Source of the DNA: Kosakonia oryziphila
GTDB lineage: Bacteria; Pseudomonadota; Gammaproteobacteria; Enterobacterales; Enterobacteriaceae
Length of the DNA: 36,044 bases
Assembly: GCF_900094795.1 (NCBI RefSeq)
Contig: NZ_FMBC01000048.1
Coordinates: 1 to 36,044, forward strand
Direction: 5' to 3'
A model generated the notes under the pieces. The model was given only the letters and a program-made list of their open reading frames with translations. It made no database searches and had not been told where the DNA came from. Numbering within the stretch: the stretch's first letter is position 1; every line of letters starts with the position of its first letter. Below, in pieces: positions 1 through 6,177 of this stretch. A program made the translations under genes and the position numbers.

Positions 1-91
1 ACTGACTTATCTGGCGGAAGGACAGGCCGACTTCAAAACGCAGCCTTAAAATTTCATGGATTTTACGCATTGCGATTCTCTTGTTTGGCAT
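1..91 (-). CDS. istA: IS21-family transposase IstA, N-terminal fragment
   Basis: The minus strand from the ATG at 89-91 encodes about 30 residues beginning MPNKRIAMRKIHEILRL and continuing RFEVGLSFRQIS, the start of an IS21-family IstA transposase with the first helices of its N-terminal HTH. A good ribosome-binding site (AGGGAG) lies just upstream on that strand. The rest of the gene, and istB, would lie to the left of the window. IstA binds the element ends and catalyses DDE transposition with the IstB ATPase. Multiple terminal repeats to the right (150-330) support the family call. The element subtype is not recognised. Confidence 0.8.
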   Translation of the reverse strand, partial: MPNKRIAMRKIHEILRLRFEVGLSFRQISQ

Positions 92-149
92 ATATCACTC
101 CCTGGAATGAAAGGGATAGATATAGCATCAAAAATCAATGCGTTAAGAA

Positions 150-330
150 TGGTTCTGGCGATGTGAACGGCAATTCCGGTCGTGTGAACACCGATTCTGG
201 CAAAATGAACAGGGATTCTGGGCATGGTGCAAAATCGGGGTATTTTCCGCCGGAATACGCGTTCACGTAAAACCAGAAACTGCGTTCACGTTCCGCCAGA
301 ATTGGTGTTCACGTTGGGCCAGAATATGCA
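150..330. repeat. IS21-type multiple terminal repeats
   Basis: Three to four copies of a unit like ATTCTGGC-N3-5-TGAAC run in plus orientation (152-168, 173-188, 194-210, a decayed one from 215). Three copies of the reverse complement, GTTCACGT-N4-CCAGAAT, follow at 261-278, 284-302 and 307-325, spaced exactly 23 bp. IS21 elements carry several transposase-binding repeats between the tip and istA, which fits. The outer boundary is uncertain; on the minus strand the sequence from about 330 starts with TG as IS21 ends do. Confidence 0.65.
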
Positions 331-354
331 TCTCCTACGTCCTCAACTGGCATC

Positions 355-391
355 GTCATTTTTAACCACCTTCAGCACTGTTAAAAATGAC
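355..391. repeat. Perfect 12-bp inverted repeat (hairpin)
   Basis: GTCATTTTTAAC (355-366) and GTTAAAAATGAC (380-391) are perfect reverse complements separated by 13 nt. It lies between the IS21 end and the stop codon of the gpA remnant. It could be a transcription terminator of the old prophage or part of a lost element. No gene is seen in 331-456. Confidence 0.5.
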
Positions 392-456
392 GGTTCTCGA
401 TGTATGGCCAACACTGCCGGAAATGGCGGTATTTGCCGGAATCTGGTACCACACTG

Positions 457-1050
457 TCAAAGCTGACCGTTCCGGCCAACACCCCATTTAACTGCTGATT
501 TCCAACGACTGATCAGATCGTCGGTTTTGTGTCTCGCCAGTGTCTTGCGCCACTGTTCATCTGCACCGGCAATAACCAACTCACCAGTGCGAGGGTTTGC
601 GCGATACACGGTATCCAGCGCGGTAACTTCTTTACCGCGGGCAAGCTGAATGGCCTGCACACGGCTGATCTGAATTTTTTTGATTTTGGCCCACACCTGA
701 ACCAGACCGGCCAGCGTCTCTACTTCCGGCGATAATTCTTGTTCGCGCTGGCGTATTTCATAAGCTGCGCGAAGGTAACTTTCAGCCCTGGACTGGTCAT
801 ATTCGGTGCAATCACCTGCCGTAATGGCGTGTGCCAGCGCCTCAAACTCATCGGCGGGTGATTTTTTCCGTTCCGGTTTGTGGTTTTTGATGCTTTCAGC
901 AATGCGTTTTTTCTGTTCGCGCGTTAATTGCCCGATCACGATTTGCTCTGGTTCATCAGCGTCAGCTGGCACTACTATTTCTGACGGTGCTGCGGGTGGC
1001 GGGATTGGTTGTTTTTTCGCCTCGGTACAGTTATTGACACGAGTCCAAGA
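457..1050 (-). pseudogene. A: Remnant of replication endonuclease gpA (C-terminal part) from a second P2-like prophage
   Basis: The minus strand encodes roughly the last 195 residues of a gpA protein that aligns closely with the end of the intact gpA at 7536-9986. Shared stretches include GPEQ/EPEQIVIGQLTRE, KNHKPERKKSP and KKIQISRVQAIQLARG. The homology begins at the codons for SWTRVNNCTE (about 1050) and stops there abruptly, because the DNA switches to an integrase gene on the other strand. The HUH and double-tyrosine active site lie upstream of the break and are gone. The C-terminus (ending GVGRNGQL) differs from that of the intact copy. The reading frame is still open from an internal ATG at 972, but function is unlikely. 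The orientation is opposite to the main prophage. Confidence 0.85.
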
Positions 1051-1697
1051 AGAAACTCAGTGAAGCGACAGTAAACCGCGAGCAGTCGTATTTACATGCT
1101 GTATTCTCGGAAATGAAACGCCTCGGGGAATGGGAAGGAGATAACCCTCTTTCTGGTATCAGGCAGTTCAAGGAGGGAGATCAGGAGCTGGCTTTTCTTT
1201 ACGAGGAAGAGATTGACCGACTGCTTGTAGCGTGCGATCAGGCGGCAAACAAAGATTTGGGGATTATTGTGCGCATCTGCCTGGCCACCGGCGCACGCTG
1301 GAGTGAGGCACAGGATTTAAAACAATCTCAAATTCTTCCAGGACGTCTGACTTTCACACAGACCAAAAGTAAAAAGAACCGCACAGTACCCATTTCGCAA
1401 CAGTTACAGGCAATGCTCCCCAAAAAACGCGGTTCACTCTTCACCCCTGCGTATGAGGCATTCAAATCTGCATTAGCACGAGCAGAGATAGAACTACCAA
1501 AAGGACAGCGCACCCATGTTCTACGGCATACCTTTGCGAGTCACTTCATGATGCGTGGAGGAAATATTCTGGTGTTGCAGCAAATTCTTGGACACAGCAC
1601 GATCATGATGACAATGAGATATGCGCACTTCGCTCCAAACCATCTTGATGCAGCCGTAGCGCTGAACCCTTTTGATAATCGGATGCCGAATAGTTGA
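1047..1697 (+). pseudogene. int: Remnant of P2-type tyrosine integrase (catalytic part only)
   Basis: The open frame begins at the breakpoint (codons KKKLSEATVNREQSYLH) and runs to a stop at 1695-1697. It corresponds to the main prophage integrase from about residue 121 to the end, and is similar but clearly not identical. The tyrosine-recombinase catalytic set is visible: ATGARW, the K in TKSKKNRTVP, HVLRHTFASH, LGHSTIMMTMRY. The arm-binding N-terminal domain and most of the core-binding domain are missing, and there is no credible start codon with a ribosome-binding site (the first ATG, 1113, is internal). Unlike the main integrase, the catalytic half is not frameshifted. It is fused end to end with the gpA remnant. 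Confidence 0.85.
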
Positions 1698-1703
1698 CCC
1701 TGC

Positions 1704-1732
1704 GCTGCCATGCTGCTGCCATTTTGCTGCCA
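1704..1732. repeat. Three GCTGCCA direct repeats at 11-bp spacing (possible integrase arm sites)
   Basis: GCTGCCA occurs at 1704-1710, 1715-1721 and 1726-1732, exactly one helical turn apart, immediately after the stop of the remnant integrase. Such phased repeats next to int are typical of arm-type integrase or excisionase sites. That role is inferred. Confidence 0.45.
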
Positions 1733-1751
1733 CTATCCCAAACTGGAGATA

Positions 1752-1776
1752 TAAAAAAACCACCTTTCGGTGGTTT
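1752..1776 (-). terminator. Rho-independent terminator downstream of the tRNA-Leu fragment
   Basis: Read on the minus strand: AAACCACC-GAAA-GGTGGTTT followed by a T run (stem arms 1757-1764 and 1769-1776 on plus coordinates). It lies about 42 bp beyond the tRNA 3' end in the tRNA direction, so it is probably the original host terminator of the tRNA transcript. Confidence 0.75.
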
Positions 1777-1817
1777 ACACGACACTGCTTATCATTGATT
1801 TTATTGTTGTTTTCCCA

Positions 1818-1872
1818 TGGTACCCGGAGCGGGACTTGAACCCGCACAGCGCGAACGCCGAGGGATTTTAAA
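1818..1872 (-). other. leuZ: attL core: 3' half of tRNA-Leu(UAA) gene
   Basis: On the minus strand, 55 bp match the 3' half of the enterobacterial tRNA-Leu(UAA) gene as I recall it, from the anticodon loop (TTTAAAATCCCT) through the long variable arm, T-arm (GGTTCAAGTCC) and CCA end (1818-1820). Beyond 1872 the match stops: the partner stem bases are absent, so this is not a functional tRNA. tRNA 3' halves starting at the anticodon loop are classic tyrosine-integrase cores. The complete tRNA gene should be at attR, to the right of the window. It sits about 75 bp from the end of int, as expected for a P2-type attL. Confidence 0.8.
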
Positions 1873-1892
1873 AACTATCGAGCCGCTTTTGA

Positions 1893-1920
1893 AATCATAA
1901 CCTTATGATTCTAATCATAA
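1893..1920. repeat. AATCATAA palindrome plus a third copy beside attL
   Basis: AATCATAA (1893-1900), CC, TTATGATT (1903-1910) form a perfect palindrome, and a third AATCATAA follows at 1913-1920. The position between the attL core and int suggests IHF, Cox or integrase binding; this is inference. Confidence 0.45.
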
Positions 1921-1928
1921 AATAAAAA

Positions 1929-1952
1929 GGCTAAGGGTGGCTAATTTAGGCT
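1929..1952. repeat. GGCTAA direct repeats at 10-bp spacing (possible integrase arm sites)
   Basis: GGCTAA occurs at 1929-1934 and 1939-1944, with a partial GGCT at 1949-1952, overlapping the stop codon of int. The placement mirrors the GCTGCCA repeats beside the remnant integrase, supporting an arm-site role. Confidence 0.4.
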
Positions 1953-2984
1953 GCTGCTCCATTTTCATCGCCATCGTTTACCCTCTCCCGGTTATCAAAT
2001 GGATTAAGCGCAACAGCAGCATCCAGATGGCTCGGCGCGAAATGGGAGTACCGCATTGTCATCTTAATGTCGGTGTGCCCGAGTATCCGTTGGAGCACCA
2101 GAATATTACCGCCACGCATCATAAAATGGCTGGCGAAGGTATGCCGTAGCACATGGGTAAGTTGACCGTCCGGCAGTTCAATCCCCGCCCTTTTCACTGC
2201 CGCCTTAAATGCTTCATAACAGGGAGTGAATAGCGCCCCTCGCTTCTTCGGTAGAAGTTGGCTAAGGGCTGGCGAAATGGGAACTGTACGATTCTTTTTG
2301 CCTTTGGTCCGGGTATAGGTGATTCGCCCTGGTAGGATCTGAGACTGTTTTAGCCCTTCAGCCTCTCCCCATCGGGCGCCGGTTGCCAGGCAGATGCGCG
2401 CGACAATACCTAAATCAGGGTTACGGGACTCATCGCATGCGGCAAGCAGGCGATATGATCTTACCCTGATAAAGGAACGCCAGTTCCTGCTCTTCCTCTT
2501 TAAACTTTCGGATACCTGATAGCGGGTTTTCTCCATGCCATTCGCCCAAACGTTTTAGTTCAGCAAATACAGCATGCAGATACGACTGCTCACGATTCAC
2601 AGTTGCTTCGCTGAGCTTCTTCTTGCCCTTCTGATTCCATTCGCCACTTAGTCGGCGCTCACGATAAACAGCGAATACGTTTTTATTAAAATCTGATGCA
2701 AATGGGTCATTCAGCCTTTCGCAGATCGCCAGCAGTTTGTTTTTACGCTCTTCACCGGAAGTAAGCGCTTTTCCATACATCTCATACCAGCGATCAATAA
2801 GTTCCGATAGCCGAGGGCCGGAACCACTACCAATCCCATCGGTAGAAATCCGATTCATTAACCGGCGCTCAAAAGAGAGCGCCTCACCTTTCGTGGCGAA
2901 CTGTTTACGTGTACGGCTTCCGGTTGCACCATGCGGGTAGCATTCGCAGAGCCATTTGCCAGAAGGAAGTTTACGAACGGTCAT
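1946..2984 (-). pseudogene. int: P2-type tyrosine integrase, disrupted by a frameshift
   Basis: The gene reads from the ATG at 2984 (MTVRKLPSGKWLCECYP, arm-binding domain) through a core-binding domain to ELAFLYQGK at about residue 175. There the frame breaks: the zero frame ends at a TGA at 2430-2432. The catalytic domain continues in another frame as RLLAACDESR and ends at the TAA at 1946-1948. The remnant copy (ELAFLYEEEIDRLLVACD) shows the original continuity and places a net +1 (or -2) change at about 2451-2460. All catalytic residues are present downstream (ATGARW, HVLRHTF, LGHTDIKMTMRY). No slippery heptamer is visible, so I read this as a mutation (or a sequencing error) rather than recoding. 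The restored protein would be about 346 aa, close to P2 Int. Loss of Int would trap the prophage. Confidence 0.85.
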
Positions 2985-3860
2985 TTAGGCAAAGCTCTTC
3001 CATTGCTCTTCGCTAATAATTTTTAACTTAGTACCTTTCTCATCGCGATAAGATACTGCCTTCTCAATCTTTCTTCCGTAGGACTGGAACCGCCAGTCCC
3101 TCGCGCAAAGCGTGCCAATTACCAGATAATCAATTTTTTGTGTAACGGAGGAGCTAATTTTTGCACCTGACGCACGAAACTCATCTTCGCAAACGCTTCG
3201 CTTACCATGCAAAAATTCTCCCGTAAGACACACTGTAGCACCATCAAGCTCAAGCGAATCAATAGCATCAAGAGGTAAGGATGTTGAAAGGCCATCAACG
3301 ACGCCTTCTTCAATATTACTGCCAGTAAAATCTATTAATGCAGATTTTAGGGTGTTGCGCTCTTCCTCAGTGATAACCCCATCATCCAGGATCTGCTTAA
3401 CCACTGCGTAAAGTTCTTTGCCGGGATAGTTGTTTTTCAATGCCGCATTTTTTGAGAGGAACCAATTAAGATAGCGAATTTCACTATCATTGAGTTCCTG
3501 ATTGGCAATCATTCCCTTGCATAAACCCTCCAGTAAGTGCTTATCTGCGTCTTCAGAGAAGAGATCTATATTAGGAATGTCTAACAAGTCTTTTTGAATA
3601 GTAATTAAATCCGCTTTCAGAAATTCCAATTCAACTTTTTCTATCACCCCATCCGCAAGGATATCGGAAAGCCTGCGCTTAATTGTTTTCACGCAGTAGT
3701 TATTACTGATAGCTTCAGCCTCAAGCAACCAGGTATCAAGGTAGAGCACTTCCTTACTATCAAGAGCACCATCACTTAGTAGACCATCAATGATGCTTAT
3801 CAGATTGGCAAATAACTTACTTCTGTTTCTGACGTAATTAAATGTGCTGAGTTCCGTCAT
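2985..3860 (-). CDS. Helical-repeat protein with C-terminal BRCT domain (cargo)
   Basis: 291 aa. The C-terminal part, about residues 205-291 (LDGATVCLTGEF, then FRASGAKISSSVTQKIDYLVIG), is a BRCT domain of the type found in NAD-dependent DNA ligases; BRCT domains bind DNA ends or protein partners. Residues 15-180 hold four copies of a helical unit with a central turn and acidic residue: LLSDGALDSKE, ILADGVIEKVE, MIANQELNDSE, ILDDGVITEEE. This resembles TerB-like or EF-hand-like repeats, though no firm family is claimed. No catalytic motif is visible. The gene is the third of the leftward operon; its TAA directly abuts the ATG of int, so the two are probably translationally coupled. P2 itself has nothing between C and int, so this is accessory. 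A defence or exclusion role is possible but unproven. Confidence 0.75.
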   Translation of the reverse strand: MTELSTFNYVRNRSKLFANLISIIDGLLSDGALDSKEVLYLDTWLLEAEAISNNYCVKTIKRRLSDILADGVIEKVELEFLKADLITIQKDLLDIPNIDLFSEDADKHLLEGLCKGMIANQELNDSEIRYLNWFLSKNAALKNNYPGKELYAVVKQILDDGVITEEERNTLKSALIDFTGSNIEEGVVDGLSTSLPLDAIDSLELDGATVCLTGEFLHGKRSVCEDEFRASGAKISSSVTQKIDYLVIGTLCARDWRFQSYGRKIEKAVSYRDEKGTKLKIISEEQWKSFA

Positions 3861-3898
3861 AACTAATCACCTCTTGTTGAGTGATATATTATTACTCT

Positions 3899-4522
3899 CT
3901 AAAAAAAGAGAGCACCCACGACCACACCTACAATAAAAACAACGATAATTTCTTTGGGATAATCTTTTAGCCAGCTTGCGATATCTGAATGATTTTTTGT
4001 TGATTCATTCGCTGGTTTCGTTTGATTTTCTTCGTCAAGCCAGGACAGCGCCATCTGTAGCTGCGGGCGCGTAAGATCATTAAATCTTCCGGTACCAAAA
4101 TTGATATGGCAAAAACGAATGAGACGCTGCCGGGAGTCCCCTTCCTCGCTATTTCGCAGCAACAAATGGACAAGTGCTTTCCTTGCGTCACCATCTTTAC
4201 AGCGATCCAGTATTGCCTGAAGGAAACTAACGGCTGTCTGGTACTGATTAACGGTCATTTCATCAATGCTTGAGACGCCGATTTCTGCATGCATTCTTTG
4301 CCAGATTTCGTAGGCCTCACCTTCCCCAGCTTCAGCTATAGACATGACTAGCTTATTAAGTTCTTTACGCTGTGCTTTTACGAGTGGGCGATCGTCCTCC
4401 CTCGTAGAAGGTATCGCTATGTTGATTGTTCGCTGTGCATCAACTCGTTCTATCTGGATATTATTTTCGTTAAAGTCTCGACCCGCGTTGCGGTTTTGAC
4501 TTCCAGTAGAATTTACGGTCAT
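3899..4522 (-). CDS. Tail-anchored membrane protein of the repressor operon, unknown function
   Basis: 207 aa, not recognised. Residues about 2-22 carry a tag (NSTGSQNRNAGRDFNEN) that closely matches the last 20 residues of the repressor encoded just upstream. The middle (about 45-165) is a soluble helical region with no motif I can name. Residues about 190-207 (EIIVVFIVGVVVGALFF) form one hydrophobic segment at the extreme C-terminus, so the protein is likely tail-anchored in the inner membrane with its bulk in the cytoplasm. It starts 9 nt after the repressor stop, with an AAGGAT ribosome-binding site. Expression from the lysogenic promoter and the membrane anchor suggest superinfection exclusion or defence; this is inference. 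Confidence 0.7.
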   Translation of the reverse strand: MTVNSTGSQNRNAGRDFNENNIQIERVDAQRTINIAIPSTREDDRPLVKAQRKELNKLVMSIAEAGEGEAYEIWQRMHAEIGVSSIDEMTVNQYQTAVSFLQAILDRCKDGDARKALVHLLLRNSEEGDSRQRLIRFCHINFGTGRFNDLTRPQLQMALSWLDEENQTKPANESTKNHSDIASWLKDYPKEIIVVFIVGVVVGALFF

Positions 4523-4531
4523 AGAGTATCC

Positions 4532-4918
4532 TTACTTTTTGTTTTCGCTGAAATCCCTTCCCGCTACACGGTTCCCATGTCCGGTGACATTTATTGCCGT
4601 ATCTGACGCCAAATTTCCGGCATTCAGAGCAGCAAGAGCAGCTGCTTTAACGGCAATAGGAGCAGAACGAAATAGATTGATTAGTTGTTGTTCATCCTCG
4701 TTTAGAGCTTCGGCAGACCGAACCCCTGTGACAACAAACTGAACATCGACACCAAGTTTTGATACTGCGAAAAGATAAGACGCATCCGGATACCGCTCGC
4801 CTTTTTCGTAATTCAATTGCGCCAATTTTTTCACTCCGCCCACGTCGCCAAAAGCTAACTGGCTTAAGCCAAGGCGTTCGCGTTCCTCTTTCAGACGCGC
4901 CCCGATATTCTCTCGCAT
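4532..4918 (-). CDS. C: Phage repressor (C-like), XRE-type HTH
   Basis: 128 aa. Residues about 5-60 are a Cro/CI-type helix-turn-helix (IGARLKEERERLGLSQLAF, then LNYEKGERYPDASYLF). The protein is longer than P2 C (about 99 aa) and has no visible LexA-type autoprotease domain. It ends in a conserved-looking tag, INVTGHGNRVAGRDFSENKK, shared with the next gene. It lies at the head of the leftward operon, divergent from the early operon, in the position of P2 C. It should repress the early promoter through the inverted repeat at 4935-4952 and maintain lysogeny. Confidence 0.85.
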   Translation of the reverse strand: MRENIGARLKEERERLGLSQLAFGDVGGVKKLAQLNYEKGERYPDASYLFAVSKLGVDVQFVVTGVRSAEALNEDEQQLINLFRSAPIAVKAAALAALNAGNLASDTAINVTGHGNRVAGRDFSENKK

Positions 4919-4928
4919 ACAAAAACCC

Positions 4929-4957
4929 TTGACAGGTATTCAAACGAATACCACAAT
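4929..4957 (+). promoter_or_regulatory. Early promoter with overlapping operator
   Basis: TTGACA (4929-4934, consensus -35) and CACAAT (4952-4957) are separated by 17 bp on the plus strand. The spacer holds a perfect inverted repeat, GGTATTC-AAAC-GAATACC (4935-4952), a likely repressor operator that would block RNA polymerase. A second, looser dyad (TGTGAT at 4957-4962 and ATCACA about 4980-4985) lies downstream. The leftward repressor promoter must be in the same 77-bp gap but is not clear by eye. Confidence 0.65.
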
Positions 4958-4995
4958 GTGATTCACGAACACTTAGCAGATCACAATATACCACT

Positions 4996-5208
4996 ATGAC
5001 GCAAGCTAACTACACCAGCAGGTCTCGCACCCCTAAAAATTCAGTGGCCGGTCGGCCTCTGCCGCTGCGACTCAATCCTGAAGAACGACACATCATTGAA
5101 GAAATGGCCGAGAAAGAAAGCCGCTCAGCCAGCAATATGGTGCGTGTTATTTTCCTTCGTGGACTTGAGTCACTTCTTCACGTCTCAACGGCCAACAAGG
5201 CCGAGTAA
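4996..5208 (+). CDS. Small ribbon-helix-helix (Arc-like) protein, first early gene
   Basis: 70 aa. Residues about 22-58 (PLPLRLNPEERHIIEEMAEK, then ASNMVRVIFLRGL) have the strand-helix-helix pattern of Arc/MetJ-type DNA-binding proteins; the N-terminus is basic and disordered. It is the first gene rightward of the repressor, where an anti-repressor or early regulator would sit. No Shine-Dalgarno sequence precedes the ATG (upstream bases are ATATACCACT), so the start is either poorly translated or leaderless. The next gene follows 12 nt later. Confidence 0.65.
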   Translation: MTQANYTSRSRTPKNSVAGRPLPLRLNPEERHIIEEMAEKESRSASNMVRVIFLRGLESLLHVSTANKAE

Positions 5209-5220
5209 AAGGAGTGAAAT

Positions 5221-5424
5221 ATGTCCGGGATCACAATCAACATTAATGTGAGCACGCCCTACGTTTCTCTTAAGCGCTATTCAGAAATGACAGGCATACC
5301 ATTCGAGACATGCCGGGGCATGATGGAAGATGGTCGTATTATTATTCGCCCCAAAACACGAAGGATGGAAAAACCAGAGGTCAATTTAATAGCAATGCTC
5401 AAAGATGCCATTGCAAATAGTTAA
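5221..5424 (+). CDS. cox: Cox-like excisionase/regulator
   Basis: 67 aa. The pattern YVSLKRYSEMTGIPFETCR, then MMEDGRIIIRPK, then KPEVNL resembles the winged-helix Cox proteins of HP1/P2-type phages. These direct excision with integrase and repress the lysogenic promoter. The ribosome-binding site AAGGAG lies 7 nt upstream. The position, second in the early operon opposite the repressor, is that of Cox. The P2 protein is longer (about 91 aa), so the assignment rests on family resemblance and location. Confidence 0.7.
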   Translation: MSGITININVSTPYVSLKRYSEMTGIPFETCRGMMEDGRIIIRPKTRRMEKPEVNLIAMLKDAIANS

Positions 5425-5434
5425 AGGACGTGAA

Positions 5435-5665
5435 ATGAAAAACAAATATCCTTTGATTGAGGCCGGTAAAAATCTTTTCCTTTACCGCGGTTTTACTATA
5501 AGAAAGGCACCGCGTAATAACATTATTAAATGCGCAACGTATTTAATTAATAAACGCGATGATTCTAACTCTTATGATAATTATCTTGGCCGTGATTTTG
5601 CGCTTGCAGAAGCCATGCGTACCGTTGACCACATGTTAAAGGCCGGGGGCAACCATGCACGATGA
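5435..5665 (+). CDS. Small early phage protein, unknown
   Basis: 76 aa from the ATG at 5435, chosen over the in-frame ATG at 5405 because AAAGGA lies just upstream and the earlier start lies inside cox. Basic, with no recognised domain; contains LFLYRGFTIRKAP and a C-terminal helix. It overlaps the next gene by 11 nt, so the two are likely co-translated. The position matches the small orfs between cox and A in P2. Confidence 0.6.
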   Translation: MKNKYPLIEAGKNLFLYRGFTIRKAPRNNIIKCATYLINKRDDSNSYDNYLGRDFALAEAMRTVDHMLKAGGNHAR

Positions 5666-5885
5666 AGGCCCAACCTTGGCAAGCCTGCTACGCAATGGCT
5701 GTCAGGTCACGCACTTTAAGAACTCGCGCGGATGGCTCGAAACTCCGGACGGGAGATTTTTTAAACCCGAACCGGCCAAAGTTCAATTTATAAAAGGACT
5801 GAATAAACCTTTTATGTATGTCCGAAAGGTTAATAAAGGATTTGCTACCGCACTAACCGAATTAATTAAAAAACTGATTAACTAA
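5655..5885 (+). CDS. Small early phage protein, unknown
   Basis: 76 aa, basic, beginning MHDEGPTLASLLRNGCQV. It contains GWLETPDGRFFKPEPAKVQF and a lysine-rich C-terminus. No motif is recognised. The start overlaps the preceding gene by 11 nt; there is no strong ribosome-binding site, so coupling is likely. Lower A+T contrast and the tight spacing argue that it is a real gene of the early operon. Confidence 0.55.
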   Translation: MHDEGPTLASLLRNGCQVTHFKNSRGWLETPDGRFFKPEPAKVQFIKGLNKPFMYVRKVNKGFATALTELIKKLIN

Positions 5886-5915
5886 TTCGGTCTTAAAAAA
5901 TCGTTCCTGCTCTCA

Positions 5916-5934
5916 CCACTGTTTAAAACAGTGG
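5916..5934. repeat. Perfect 9-bp palindrome in the early operon
   Basis: CCACTGTTT-A-AAACAGTGG lies in the only sizeable gap of the early operon (5886-5967), 34 nt before the next ATG. There is no T run, so it is more likely an operator, an RNA-stability hairpin or an attenuator than a simple terminator. Confidence 0.5.
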
Positions 5935-5967
5935 CGGATTAACTCATCCCTGAAAAGAGGAAACATC

Positions 5968-6174
5968 ATGACGAGACGAGATCAGTTTAATTTCATTCTG
6001 CATATTATTTTGCCAGCCATAGAAAACGAAGGGTTAACAATCAAAACCCAGCGCGATGGTGAAATTACATTATCCGCTCAAGGTTCTATTGCTGAAGATT
6101 TCGTTAAGAACTTGCGTCAGCACTGCATTGAAGAATTGCAGCGCCCTTCTACATCGTCGGTATATGGAGCTTAA
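5968..6174 (+). CDS. Small early phage protein, unknown
   Basis: 68 aa, beginning MTRRDQFNFILHIILPAIE. A good ribosome-binding site (AGAGGAAA) precedes the ATG. Predicted alpha/beta with an amphipathic N-terminal helix; no recognised family. Followed 3 nt later by the next gene. Confidence 0.55.
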   Translation: MTRRDQFNFILHIILPAIENEGLTIKTQRDGEITLSAQGSIAEDFVKNLRQHCIEELQRPSTSSVYGA

Positions 6175-6177
6175 GAA

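Noticed and set aside
150-330. CRISPR array
   Set aside because: Repeats are short, degenerate and in both orientations with no constant spacers; they fit IS21 terminal repeats.
224-466. 80-residue plus-strand frame beside the IS21 end
   Set aside because: It runs through the terminal repeats and non-coding flank; no family resemblance.
1818-1872. A functional tRNA-Leu gene
   Set aside because: Only the 3' half is present; the D-arm, acceptor 5' strand and half the anticodon stem are missing.
2430-2540. Programmed frameshifting in int
   Set aside because: No slippery heptamer or stimulatory hairpin at the break, and the homologous remnant is continuous in one frame.
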